A DNA stretch of 48,399 nucleotides. It comes from an uncultured Bacteroidia bacterium. Lineage in GTDB: Bacteria > Bacteroidota > Bacteroidia > Bacteroidales > Prolixibacteraceae. Within the stretch, counting starts at the first letter, position 1. Each line of letters starts with the position of its first letter. A program made the position numbers and the translations under genes. The notes under the pieces are model-generated. The model ran no database searches, had not been told where the DNA came from, and saw only the letters and a list, made by a program, of their open reading frames with translations. Of this stretch, positions 10,438 through 19,003 are shown one piece after another. The stretch spans positions 1 through 48,399 of the forward strand of contig CAIYPA010000069.1 in NCBI GenBank assembly GCA_903927965.1, in the 5' to 3' direction.

Positions 10438-11016
10438 ATGAAAAAGATCCTAATTATCAACGGTCATCCCGAAATGGGAAGTTTTTGTTCAGAGTTGGCA
10501 AAAAGTTATCAAAAAGGCGCACATTCTGCAGGAGCAGAATGTAAATTGGTCAATTTGTGCGAATTGAAATACGACCCAATTTTGCACATCGGGTATAAGG
10601 CCCAAACGGAATTGGAACCCGATCTGGTTCAGGTCCAGAAGGATATAACTGCTGCGGACCACCTTGTCTTTGTCTATCCCAATTGGTGGGGCACCTATCC
10701 CGCATTGCTGAAGGGGTTTTTCGACAGGGTATTGATTCCCGGATTTGCCTTCAAATATCACACAAACAATCCTTTCTGGGACAAATTGTTAACCGGTAAA
10801 ACGGCACGATTGATTGTTACAATGGATACGCCACCGTGGTACTATAATCTGGGATTTGGAAAGCCGGGGCACAATTCGATGAAAAATTGTATCCTGGGAT
10901 TTTGTGGCGTAAAACCAGTTAAGATATCTGTTTTCTCGCCAATCAGGTCATCCACTGATAAAATGAGGGAAAATTGGTTAATGGAAGCTGAAAAATTAGG
11001 GATGGGATTGAAGTAG
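10438..11016 (+). CDS. Flavodoxin-fold NAD(P)H:quinone oxidoreductase-like protein
   Basis: A 192-residue cytoplasmic protein of the NQO1/KefF/MdaB flavodoxin-like fold. It begins KKILIINGHPEMGSFCSELA (first strand and FMN/FAD phosphate loop). FVYPNWWGTYPALLKGFFDRV (about 78-98) is the flavin-contacting segment typical of two-electron quinone reductases. Expected role: NAD(P)H-dependent reduction of quinones or related electrophiles, limiting radical formation. It stands alone behind the phased repeats. The exact substrate cannot be decided from sequence. Confidence 0.85.
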   Translation: MKKILIINGHPEMGSFCSELAKSYQKGAHSAGAECKLVNLCELKYDPILHIGYKAQTELEPDLVQVQKDITAADHLVFVYPNWWGTYPALLKGFFDRVLIPGFAFKYHTNNPFWDKLLTGKTARLIVTMDTPPWYYNLGFGKPGHNSMKNCILGFCGVKPVKISVFSPIRSSTDKMRENWLMEAEKLGMGLK

Positions 11017-11070
11017 TCTGGCGTTCTATGTGGTAAATCCTTAGAATATAATCCATTTTCAAAAACGCTT

Positions 11071-11405
11071 TTGGCAACTGGCGGCTGGCTTCTGGCTATC
11101 CAGAAATTCAGATTTTGCATACAAAATTAAAATCTGTATCGGGCTAAGTAAAGAAAACTATTAAATGTCATACTTCAAAACCCCCAACCTCCCGACTTGT
11201 CCCCGAGAGTCGGGGCAGGCTGGGACAGGCTCTAAAGGGGAGTCTTGAATTTCAAGCAGATACAGAAAGGCCCCCTGTTAGGGGATTTATGGGTGTAAAC
11301 ACGAATTTCTTCATTTATGGAAGGAAACAACTCGAAATTCCTGATTTGAATGAGACCTATTTCATCAGAAGGAAAGCCAGCCGCTAGTTGCCAGTTGCCA
11401 GCCGC
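11071..11405. repeat. 335-base MITE-like element with GCCAG-type inverted ends
   Basis: The left end reads TTGGCAACTGGCGGCTGGCT (11071-11090); the right end (11376-11395 and on to 11405) is its near-perfect inverted complement (18 of 20 positions). Inside lies a second repeat type (11190-11290) with CCCGACT/AGTCGGG and CCCCTTT-like palindromes. No open reading frame with transposase features is present. Related GCCAG words occur at 37188-37285 and 38137-38166. Confidence 0.6.
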
Positions 11406-11420
11406 ATTATATATGTCATT

Positions 11421-11975
11421 ATGAAACAAAACATTATCAACAACCTGAATGGGAAGAGGATTTTACTCTTCTTTTTGGTCACCGGAATGATCTACATGAC
11501 AATGCTTACCGTTACCATTCCAAAATTGACGGGATTTGCGGGCGGCTTGAAAATACTCGACATGATGCCAACCGGATACAACCCAACCTATGTCAACTCG
11601 CTTTTGAATGCTTTGGGACCGGATGGCAGAAATTTTTACTTGTTCTATCAGCTTCCGTTGGATATGGTTTTTCCGGGGATAAATGCAATCACCTTCTGCC
11701 TGATTTTTGGATATTTCTTTCAAAAACTGGGAAAGATTGACAGTATATTATTCTATATCTGTTACTTACCTCTTTTCGCCGGACTTTTTGACTACTGCGA
11801 GAACATAGGAATTATCACGATGCTGAATACCTATCCTGGCAATCCGGTGATCCTGTCAATTGTTACCAATCTGTTTTCAATCCTAAAAAGCACAATAACA
11901 ACTATTTACAGTTTGATACTGATTTTCGTTCTGATTTTATTTACAGCCAGGAGATTCCTTTTAAAATCCTTATAA
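11421..11975 (+). CDS. Small integral membrane protein of unknown function
   Basis: A 184-residue protein that I do not recognise. Hydrophobic segments lie near residues 13-32 (LLFFLVTGMIYMTMLTVTIP), 80-100, 105-125 and 145-178, giving about four membrane passes. The short loop between the first two contains LKILDMMPTGYNP. A TTG-started longer frame exists from 11388, but it runs through the GCCAG repeat, so the ATG at 11421 (MKQNIINN) is preferred. It has no close operon partner, and the repeat element directly upstream supplies its leader. Confidence 0.7.
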   Translation: MKQNIINNLNGKRILLFFLVTGMIYMTMLTVTIPKLTGFAGGLKILDMMPTGYNPTYVNSLLNALGPDGRNFYLFYQLPLDMVFPGINAITFCLIFGYFFQKLGKIDSILFYICYLPLFAGLFDYCENIGIITMLNTYPGNPVILSIVTNLFSILKSTITTIYSLILIFVLILFTARRFLLKSL

Positions 11976-11983
11976 ATTGTATT

Positions 11984-11991
11984 AATTTTGA
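11984..11991 (+). promoter_or_regulatory. -7 box for the VapB-like gene
   Basis: TAATTTTG (TAnnTTTG), 40 bases before the ATG at 12031 and just past the stop of the membrane-protein gene. Confidence 0.45.
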
Positions 11992-12030
11992 TACCCGACT
12001 AAGAAATTAAATGTTACGTTATTTAAAGAG

Positions 12031-12252
12031 ATGAGAATTACGGTCAATATTAAGGATGATCTAATAAAAAGTGTCATGGAACTTTCTGGTGGGAAAAACC
12101 GGACAGAAGGGATGATCATAGCATTGGAGGATTATGTTTATCGAAAAAGGATCAGCCATATAATTGAGGATTTAAGGAAAAATCCCATTGAATTTGTTGA
12201 TGGTTTTTCTGCTGAAAGTGTTCGCAAATTAAACAGAGCATCAAGGCTCTGA
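12031..12252 (+). CDS. Orphan VapB-type antitoxin-like protein
   Basis: A 73-residue protein. The first half (MRITVNIKDDLIKSVMELSG and RTEGMIIALEDYVYRKRI) matches the VapB ribbon-helix-helix pattern: a short basic beta-strand, two helices, then an aromatic/basic RKR tail. VapB normally represses its operon and neutralises a PIN-domain VapC made from the next gene. Here the next gene is on the opposite strand and is a DNA methyltransferase, with a 12-base tail-to-tail overlap, so no VapC is present. The C-terminal 25 residues are not recognisable as a standard toxin-wrapping tail. It may be a solitary regulator or a leftover of a lost module. Confidence 0.65.
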   Translation: MRITVNIKDDLIKSVMELSGGKNRTEGMIIALEDYVYRKRISHIIEDLRKNPIEFVDGFSAESVRKLNRASRL

Positions 12253-13467
12253 TACTATTGGATACCTCAGTTGGGATTCACTGATTTTGCTCGTGATCTC
12301 TTTCGTTTGCAATTCAAGAGATTTTATTATAATAACATCCGTTTCCATTCCGAAAAGCCTACTAATACCAGTATCTTTTGTTTGAATAAGAATCTTTGTT
12401 TTGTAATTTTTTCCATATGAGGCTCTTTCCAACTTTTCGATGGCATCTTCTACCGATTCATATTCGGATTGAATTTTAATTGGGACTGGCATTCCATCAA
12501 TATGGTCTTTCAAAAAGCCATCAATTCCGGAATTTCTTTGAACTGGGAAAGCATTGATGTTTTGTAGAATGGCGAGTTCTTTTGCCGTTTTTTCAAGATA
12601 CTCATTTGTTCCTTTAATTAATAAATTGGATTCTGAAATTATCATTTCTTCCAACCTTGATTTTGCCAATTCAACGGCATCTATAGAAACATCAATTCCA
12701 ATGTAATTCCTTTTTAATGACTTTGCTGATATACAAGTTGTTCCACTTCCGCAAAATGGGTCTAAAACTAAATCGCCTTCGTCTGTGGCAATACTAATAA
12801 TCTGATTTAATAATAAAACAGGCTTTTGTGTCGGATAACCAACCCTTTCTTTGGCTTTTGGATTTAAATACGGAATTTCCCAAACATCTGAAAGAGGCAC
12901 ACCCTTTTTCTCCCGTCCTAAAACAGCATCGCCATTTTCATCTCGTTTATAAACCGATTTCCCATTCGCGCCTCTTTCTCTTTCTTGTAATATTTGGTCA
13001 AGATTGGTGGTTGCAGAATAGTCAGTATAAATCGTGTTAAACTTAAAATCCAGTGTTTTGGAATAAAATAAAATAACCTGATGAGAATTAAGAAGTCCTT
13101 TTTTAGCATTCGACCAACGTTTATACGACCAAATTATCTCACTTTGGAAATTCTCTTTCCCATAGATTTTATCCAGAACCACCCGAATGTAATGGGAAGC
13201 TGTTTTATCACAATGTAAAAAAACGCTACCTGTATTTCTTAAGACTCTTTTTGATTGTTCTAAGACACTTTTGATCAGGTATAAATAATCATCAAGTGAA
13301 TTATACTTATCATCAAATTCATAAGTTTTGGAATTATCTTTATTTGAGAGCGAATGTTTCCGTTGGGTGAAAAATGGAGGGTCAAAGTAGATCATGTCAA
13401 TTGTATTGGATTCAATTTCTTTGAGTTTCTCAACACAATCACCGTGAATTATTTTATTAATTTCCAT
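12241..13467 (-). CDS. Beta-class DNA methyltransferase (N6-adenine or N4-cytosine)
   Basis: A 408-residue enzyme of the N6_N4_Mtase family. The catalytic motif DPPF (residues 29-32) precedes the AdoMet motif DPFCGSGTT (236-244), the permuted order of beta-class enzymes. The target-recognition region lies between them (about 100-200), and a further 150-residue C-terminal part may also contribute. An in-frame TTG at 13491 and an ATG at 13485 exist, but the ATG at 13467 (MEINKIIHGDCVEKL) is the normal family start and overlaps the upstream gene's stop by 11 bases, which suggests coupled translation. The upstream partner is a short endonuclease fragment, so methylation may now act without restriction. 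Confidence 0.9.
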   Translation of the reverse strand: MEINKIIHGDCVEKLKEIESNTIDMIYFDPPFFTQRKHSLSNKDNSKTYEFDDKYNSLDDYLYLIKSVLEQSKRVLRNTGSVFLHCDKTASHYIRVVLDKIYGKENFQSEIIWSYKRWSNAKKGLLNSHQVILFYSKTLDFKFNTIYTDYSATTNLDQILQERERGANGKSVYKRDENGDAVLGREKKGVPLSDVWEIPYLNPKAKERVGYPTQKPVLLLNQIISIATDEGDLVLDPFCGSGTTCISAKSLKRNYIGIDVSIDAVELAKSRLEEMIISESNLLIKGTNEYLEKTAKELAILQNINAFPVQRNSGIDGFLKDHIDGMPVPIKIQSEYESVEDAIEKLERASYGKNYKTKILIQTKDTGISRLFGMETDVIIIKSLELQTKEITSKISESQLRYPIVSEP

Positions 13468-13792
13468 GGTCAGGAGTTCTTTCATTTGCAATTTCTGTCA
13501 ATATAGCTTTTAAATCAACTCCTGTATAGGCTTTTAGGTATCCCCAAGACTGATCGCCACCATAATATTCACCTTCAACACCTTTATAAAGTGTTTTCAG
13601 GGTTTCTTGAATACGAATAGCCTGTTGTCTTTGAGGATAATAGAACATAACACGAATAGGTTTGTAACCCTTTTCATGAATTACTTTAACCCGGGTATGT
13701 TCTTTTGTAATATGGTCACCATCCGTTGTAGCATCTCTCCATTTAACTTCAATAGCATCTGTACCATTTAGAAAGTCAATTAATTCGTCCAT
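13457..13792 (-). pseudogene. C-terminal remnant of an ApaLI-like restriction endonuclease (probable)
   Basis: The 111-residue frame contains AIEVKWRDATTDGDHITKEH, a plausible PD-(D/E)XK core with ExK, followed by GYKPIRVMFYYPQRQQAIRIQ. From memory this resembles the C-terminal half of ApaLI-type endonucleases, which are about twice this length. An in-frame TAA lies 36 bases upstream of the ATG; the residues between them (ASKSESKTR) read like a natural continuation, which suggests the N-terminal half has been lost. Only about 100 bases separate it from the divergent fucosidase promoter, so no room remains for the missing part. It ends inside the methyltransferase start. The family name is moderately sure; truncation is likely. 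Confidence 0.55.
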
Positions 13793-13899
13793 TCTTGTTT
13801 TGCTTTCCGATTTGGATGCAAGTTACAAAAAATTGTCATATTCGTTCCGTTTTCTTTAATTTAATCCCATTAAGAACCATTATCCCAAATTGATTTTTC

Positions 13900-13907
13900 T
13901 ATATTTG
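13900..13907 (+). promoter_or_regulatory. -7 box for the fucosidase operon
   Basis: TATATTTG (TAnnTTTG), 31 bases before the ATG at 13938. Its position argues against starting the fucosidase at the earlier in-frame codon at 13890. Confidence 0.5.
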
Positions 13908-13937
13908 CATACTTATCAAAATACCAAACACAAATTT

Positions 13938-15440
13938 ATGCGAAAGACATTATTGATTCTGTTTCTCTTCCTAAGTCTCCAAAGCTTGTATTCACAGGTA
14001 ATTGCACCTTCCACCCAACCCAATAAAACTCAACAACTTCTGATTGATCGCGGTTATGGGATGTTTATCCATTTTGGGATCAACACCTTCGCCGATGTCG
14101 AATGGTCGGACGGAACAATCCCGGTAGAAAAATACAATCCGGTTTCACTCGATTGTGACCAATGGGTTCGTATAGCGAGGGAAGCGGGTTTTCGCTACGT
14201 ATTGCTGACAACCAAACATCATGATGGTTTCTGCCTGTGGGACAGCAAGTTTACCGATTATGATGTCGCCTCTTCACCTGTAAAAACCGATGTGGTAGCC
14301 GAGGTTTCAAAAGCATGTAAAAAATATGGATTGAAATTTGCCGTTTATTATTCCCTTTGGGACAGGCACGAACCATCCCACAATAATCCTGATCCACAAG
14401 TCTATACACAATACATGCTCAACCAGCTCACGGAACTTTTTACCAATTATGGGGAGATTTGCGAGTTATGGTTTGATGGTGGCTGGAAAAAGAAGCCCGG
14501 TGATTGGGGTATTGATCAACTTTACGCACTCGTAAAGAAACTCCAACCTCAATGTGCTGTCGGTGTGAACCATACCATTGTTTATGAGGAGGGGAAACGT
14601 AATTTCGTTATTCCTGATGACATGATCGTTGACAATAAATACTTCTTTCAGTATTTCCCAGGCGATTTCAGGCTATGGGATCCCAAGATTGCCCATCTGT
14701 CTGATAAAAAGCAGTATCTGCACGAGGGTAAATCCTATTATATGCCATTTGAACACACCATCTGTATCAGCAAGCAATGGACATGGTTTCAGAAATCGAC
14801 ACCAGGGCAGGTGCGTGACCTTGACGAACTGGAAGAGTTGTTTTACTGGTGTACGGCCAACAATAACTCTTTGGTCCTCGATATTCCCCCTGCAAGGTCT
14901 GGAAAGCTTTATGAACACGAAGCCAATGCTGCCATCGCACTTGGAAAAAGGTTAAACATTAAAGCAGGAAAACCACTTCCTAAAAATGGAAGGATAATTT
15001 CCTTGGGACAAGGTGCTGCATCCAATTCTGTGTATGACGGCGACGTTTCAAAATATGGGGCGCAATTTGCTGTCGATGGTGGAATGCAAACACGATGGGC
15101 TGCCAAAGACACCCTGGCCGAATTGACCATCACATTGAACCCAACTGAAAAGTTCAATAAAATTTCGATTTTTGAATACCAGGATACCAAAAAATCAGAC
15201 AATGATAAGGACTTTTTCACCAATTACCGTTTTAACCGCATCGAAGCCTATAACATTGATATTTGGCAAAACAATGATTGGCTCACAATTTTCCATGATG
15301 AACAATCGATGGGCGATTGCAAAGTGATCCGTTTCCCGGTATATTACCAAACTTCAAAAATCCGTTTGAAGGTACTTAAAGCCAATTCGTTGCCTTCAAT
15401 CTATGAATTTAATGTGATTGATTTAAAAAAAAATAAATAG
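13938..15440 (+). CDS. GH29 alpha-L-fucosidase, secreted
   Basis: A 500-residue exported retaining alpha-L-fucosidase. A signal peptide (1-20, ending SLYSQ) is followed by the GH29 start GYGMFIHFGINTFADVEW. The substrate-binding YVLLTTKHHDGFCLW segment follows near residue 90, and the nucleophile motif ELWFDGGW has Asp180. About residues 370-500 look like a discoidin (F5/8 type C, CBM32-like) sugar-binding domain. A second hydrolase follows after 38 bases, then a Gfo/Idh/MocA protein, suggesting a small operon for fucosylated glycans or sulfated fucans. The acid/base residue of GH29 is poorly conserved and not assigned here. Confidence 0.93.
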   Translation: MRKTLLILFLFLSLQSLYSQVIAPSTQPNKTQQLLIDRGYGMFIHFGINTFADVEWSDGTIPVEKYNPVSLDCDQWVRIAREAGFRYVLLTTKHHDGFCLWDSKFTDYDVASSPVKTDVVAEVSKACKKYGLKFAVYYSLWDRHEPSHNNPDPQVYTQYMLNQLTELFTNYGEICELWFDGGWKKKPGDWGIDQLYALVKKLQPQCAVGVNHTIVYEEGKRNFVIPDDMIVDNKYFFQYFPGDFRLWDPKIAHLSDKKQYLHEGKSYYMPFEHTICISKQWTWFQKSTPGQVRDLDELEELFYWCTANNNSLVLDIPPARSGKLYEHEANAAIALGKRLNIKAGKPLPKNGRIISLGQGAASNSVYDGDVSKYGAQFAVDGGMQTRWAAKDTLAELTITLNPTEKFNKISIFEYQDTKKSDNDKDFFTNYRFNRIEAYNIDIWQNNDWLTIFHDEQSMGDCKVIRFPVYYQTSKIRLKVLKANSLPSIYEFNVIDLKKNK

Positions 15441-15478
15441 TCCATTTTGATCATGTAAAAACTCAAAATAACTTTCTC

Positions 15479-17488
15479 ATGAAAAAACTAACAATCATTC
15501 TCTTCCTTCTTGGATTTGCCAATTTTTCCACCTTTTCACAGGCCCAAAAACAGAAGGAAAAACTCAAACGGGCCGATTGTTTTTTCGGTGTCCATTTCGA
15601 TCTACATGCCAGTGAGGACATTACAAACGCCGGTAAAACCCTGACCCCTGAAATGGTCGATACCTTCCTTACCAAGGTAAAGCCCGATTTTATCCAGATC
15701 GATTGCAAGGGGCATCCCGGGATATCAAGCTATCCAACAAAAGTCGGATTTCATGTAAAGGGGTTTGAGAAGGATCCGTTAAAGCTCTTTCGTGAAGTCA
15801 CTGAAAAGAACAAGGTGGCTTTGTTTATGCACTTCTCCGGAGTTTGGGACGGGAAAGTTGTGAAAGAACATCCCGACTGGTCAACGGTAAAGGCCAATGG
15901 GGAGCGGAGCACTGAGAAAACCTCATTTTTCAGCCCATACCTCGATACTTACATGATTCCACAATTAAAGGAACTCAGCGATTATGGCGTTGATGGTGCC
16001 TGGATTGATGGCGAGTGCTGGGCTGTGGAACCCGATTATGGGGAAGCTTCTTTGGCCCGATTTACAAAAGAGACAGGAATTACCGAAATCCCGCGAAAAT
16101 CCACAGACAAGTACTACCCTGAATTTATGGAATATACGCGCAAGTTGTTCCGCGAACATCTCCAAAAATACATTACCGCAATTCATCAATACAACCCAAA
16201 GTTTCAGATTACGAGCAACTGGGCCTACTCATCTCTGATGCCCGAAAAAGTAACCGTTGATGTCGATTATCTTTCAGGCGATGTGACCCCGCAAAATGGG
16301 GTTTACCGTTCGGCCTTCGAAGCGCGTTGCCTTGCCCCACAGGGAAAACCCTGGGATTTAATGGCATGGGGGTTCTCTTGGAACGGTGGGAAGATGCCCA
16401 TGAGCATCAAATCGTCGGTTCAATTGGAACAGGAGGCTGCCGAGATCATGGCAATGGGTGGCGGGGTTCAGTTTTACTATCAACAGAACCGCGACCTATC
16501 GTTAAAACCCTGGCTTGCAACATCCCTTTCAGAAATTGGGAAATTCTGTCGCGAGAGGCAACAGTTTTGTCACAAAGCCAAAGCGATACCCCAAATTGCA
16601 TTGCTCTATCCAACAGCATCTTACCAAAAGCACGCAACCCGCCCATTTTCAAATTCGACCAACACGCTTCAAGGGGCTATGAACTTGATCCTTGATGGTC
16701 AGTATCCGGTCGAAATTTTAATGGAGCACCACCTCAAAGGCAAGATGGACCAATATCCACTTATCGTAATCCCGGAATGTATTGATCTTGAAACTTCATT
16801 TATAGAAGAATTGAGAAACTATGTAAACAAAGGTGGCCACCTTCTAATAATCGGCACCGAAAGTGCAAAACTTTTTCAAAAGGAATTGGGGATCAAAACA
16901 TTGGATAATATTGATGAAGGAACAGCTTTTATTGCTTCAAATCAAAGAATCGGAGGCCTCCGCTCTACCTTATTGAATGTTGGATTGAATTCGCAAGCAA
17001 AAGTGACTTCCAACTTTTACAATAGTAGCGATCTCATCGACAAAAGCACAAAGATTTCCTCATCGGTCAATCAATTCGGAAAAGGTTCAATTGCGGCAAT
17101 CTATTTTAATGCAGGTTCTTCCTACCTTGATTATAAGTCACCGGTTTTAAGGGACTTTATAAGTAATCGCATCAACGAGCTATTTCCCAATCCTTTAATC
17201 AATGTTTCAGGATCCCATTTGGTACATGTGGCTATCAATCAACAAAATAGCAAAATATACATCAATTTGATCAATGTAGCGGGCGAGCATACCAACCAAT
17301 CTGCAATCGGATACGATGAAATCCCATCACTTAAAGACCTATCTGTCAATATTAAAACCCCGAAAAAGCCATCCAAGATTGTAATACAACCTGAAGGCCG
17401 GGAGCTGAAAATTGATTTTCAAAATGGAACTTCTAAAGTTACGGTTCCAAATCTGGCAATCCATTCAATCTTAGAAATTGTTCAATAA
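15479..17488 (+). CDS. Secreted TIM-barrel glycoside hydrolase, GHL6/GH151-like (putative fucosidase)
   Basis: A 669-residue exported protein (signal peptide 1-20). The N-terminal 370 residues look like a TIM barrel: FFGVHFDLHASED, FIQIDCKGHPG, VALFMHFSGVWDG and YGVDGAWIDGECW, where an Asp or Glu in the last motif is a candidate catalytic residue. About residues 380-490 resemble the glutamine-amidotransferase-like trimerisation domain of GH42/GH151 enzymes (YPLIVIPECIDLE, GGHLLIIGTES), and a small beta-sandwich ends the protein. I infer a GHL6/GH151-type hydrolase, possibly acting on alpha-fucosides, because it sits 38 bases behind a GH29 fucosidase. The exact CAZy family is uncertain. Confidence 0.7.
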   Translation: MKKLTIILFLLGFANFSTFSQAQKQKEKLKRADCFFGVHFDLHASEDITNAGKTLTPEMVDTFLTKVKPDFIQIDCKGHPGISSYPTKVGFHVKGFEKDPLKLFREVTEKNKVALFMHFSGVWDGKVVKEHPDWSTVKANGERSTEKTSFFSPYLDTYMIPQLKELSDYGVDGAWIDGECWAVEPDYGEASLARFTKETGITEIPRKSTDKYYPEFMEYTRKLFREHLQKYITAIHQYNPKFQITSNWAYSSLMPEKVTVDVDYLSGDVTPQNGVYRSAFEARCLAPQGKPWDLMAWGFSWNGGKMPMSIKSSVQLEQEAAEIMAMGGGVQFYYQQNRDLSLKPWLATSLSEIGKFCRERQQFCHKAKAIPQIALLYPTASYQKHATRPFSNSTNTLQGAMNLILDGQYPVEILMEHHLKGKMDQYPLIVIPECIDLETSFIEELRNYVNKGGHLLIIGTESAKLFQKELGIKTLDNIDEGTAFIASNQRIGGLRSTLLNVGLNSQAKVTSNFYNSSDLIDKSTKISSSVNQFGKGSIAAIYFNAGSSYLDYKSPVLRDFISNRINELFPNPLINVSGSHLVHVAINQQNSKIYINLINVAGEHTNQSAIGYDEIPSLKDLSVNIKTPKKPSKIVIQPEGRELKIDFQNGTSKVTVPNLAIHSILEIVQ

Positions 17489-17563
17489 TTGTTTTTGAAA
17501 ATAGGGGGTGTTTTGAATAAATGTACCTATTTTTAGCAGCTATTTAATTTAATAATTCAGCGA

Positions 17564-18874
17564 ATGACATCACGAAGAACGTTTTTGAAAACAAGCGGGG
17601 CAACAGTTGCAGGAATAGGTATGGCATCCTCTTTCACAGAAGCAATGGCCTCCTGTTCAGCCAATGAAAAAGTTAATGTTGGTTTGGTCGGTTGCAATGG
17701 CATGGGCTTTTCCGATTTGACAGCATTTTTGGAAAATCCTCAGGTAGAGTGTATTGCATTGTGTGACATCGATGAAGGGGTACTCAACAAGCGGGCTGCC
17801 GATGTGGAAAAAATCCGTGGGAAAAAACCTGCCAATTTATACAAAGACTGGCGTAAACTGATTGAAAATAAAGATATTGATGTAGTCATTGTAGGGACCC
17901 CAGATCATTGGCACTGCCTGATCATGACCGCTGCTTGTGCGGCAGGAAAAGATGTCTATTGCGAGAAACCGTTGGGCAACAGCATCGAAGAGTGCAACCT
18001 GATGGTGAAAGCTGCCCAAAAATACAAGAGGGTTGTGCAGGTCGGTCAATGGCAACGTAGCGATCCGCATTGGCTTAGCGCTGTTGATTTTATCCGTTCC
18101 GGCAAGCTAGGCAAAATCCGATTGGTAAGGGTCTTCTCCTATCAGGGATGGTGCCCTTCGATTCCGGTTTTGGCCGATGAACCGGTACCGGCAGGAGTCG
18201 ATTACGACATGTGGCTGGGGCCAGCGACAAAACGGCCGTTCAACAGGAACCGGTTCCATTTCACTTTCCGCTGGTTCTGGGATTATGCGGGTGGCTTAAT
18301 GACCGACTGGGGCGTCCACCTACTCGATTATGCACTTTATGGGATGGATGTTACAACTCCCAAGTCGATTATGGCAATGGGTGGAAAGTATGGGTATCCG
18401 ACTGATGCCTGTGAAACCCCCGACAGCTTGCAGACCATTTATGAATTTGAAGGTTTCAATGTGATGTGGGACCATGCGACCGGGATCAACGATGGTGCTT
18501 ATGGCCGTAACCATGGATTAGGTTTCGTGGGAGAAAACGGGACTTTGGTTGTTGACCGTTCAGGTTGGGAAGTCATCCCTGAAGTTGTCAATGGTAAGAA
18601 ACGGATGGAAGCAGTTGCACTAGTAAAAGGAACTGGTGAAGGTTTGAAGAACCATGTGAAGAACTTCCTTGAATGTGTGAAAACCCGGAATCCAAATACA
18701 AATGCAAGTGTCGAAATTGGTGCACACATTGCCAAATTCTCGCAGCTTGGAAATATCGCTTACCGTTCGGGTAAAAAACTTGTTTGGGATGGGGCGAAGT
18801 TCACAAACGACGTAGATGCTAATAAATACCTGATCCCGAGCTATCGCGATCCATGGAAGTTACCAACAATTTGA
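17564..18874 (+). CDS. Gfo/Idh/MocA-family oxidoreductase with Tat signal
   Basis: A 436-residue NAD(P)-dependent oxidoreductase. The N-terminus carries a twin-arginine signal (SRRTFLKTSGATVAG), so it is exported folded, presumably with its cofactor. The Rossmann domain begins VNVGLVGCNGMG (about residues 37-48), and the hallmark EKP is residues 134-136. The C-terminal sheet domain contains WDYAGGLMTDWGVHLLDYA, which carries the conserved Asp/His region. Such proteins commonly oxidise or reduce sugars in Bacteroidota and Planctomycetota glycan loci. It follows the fucosidase/hydrolase pair by 75 bases and is followed by a terminator, so it probably ends that operon. Confidence 0.9.
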   Translation: MTSRRTFLKTSGATVAGIGMASSFTEAMASCSANEKVNVGLVGCNGMGFSDLTAFLENPQVECIALCDIDEGVLNKRAADVEKIRGKKPANLYKDWRKLIENKDIDVVIVGTPDHWHCLIMTAACAAGKDVYCEKPLGNSIEECNLMVKAAQKYKRVVQVGQWQRSDPHWLSAVDFIRSGKLGKIRLVRVFSYQGWCPSIPVLADEPVPAGVDYDMWLGPATKRPFNRNRFHFTFRWFWDYAGGLMTDWGVHLLDYALYGMDVTTPKSIMAMGGKYGYPTDACETPDSLQTIYEFEGFNVMWDHATGINDGAYGRNHGLGFVGENGTLVVDRSGWEVIPEVVNGKKRMEAVALVKGTGEGLKNHVKNFLECVKTRNPNTNASVEIGAHIAKFSQLGNIAYRSGKKLVWDGAKFTNDVDANKYLIPSYRDPWKLPTI

Positions 18875-18893
18875 TGGAATTATTCTGAGAATA

Positions 18894-18921
18894 AAAATGG
18901 GGGGCACATGTCCCTCATTTT
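18894..18921 (+). terminator. Terminator after the oxidoreductase gene
   Basis: AAAATGGGGG (18894-18903) pairs with CCCTCATTTT (18912-18921), with one G-T wobble and an eight-base loop; TATTTAAA follows. Confidence 0.7.
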
Positions 18922-18942
18922 ATTTAAAGCAAAAAATATAAT

Positions 18943-18950
18943 TAGATTTG
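18943..18950 (+). promoter_or_regulatory. -7 box for the CstA gene
   Basis: TAGATTTG (TAnnTTTG), 53 bases before the ATG at 19004 and just past the preceding terminator. Confidence 0.5.
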
Positions 18951-19003
18951 TGTTTTGATTGTCATAAACAAACAATCCGATATTTAACCTCAAAGAACTT
19001 TCT

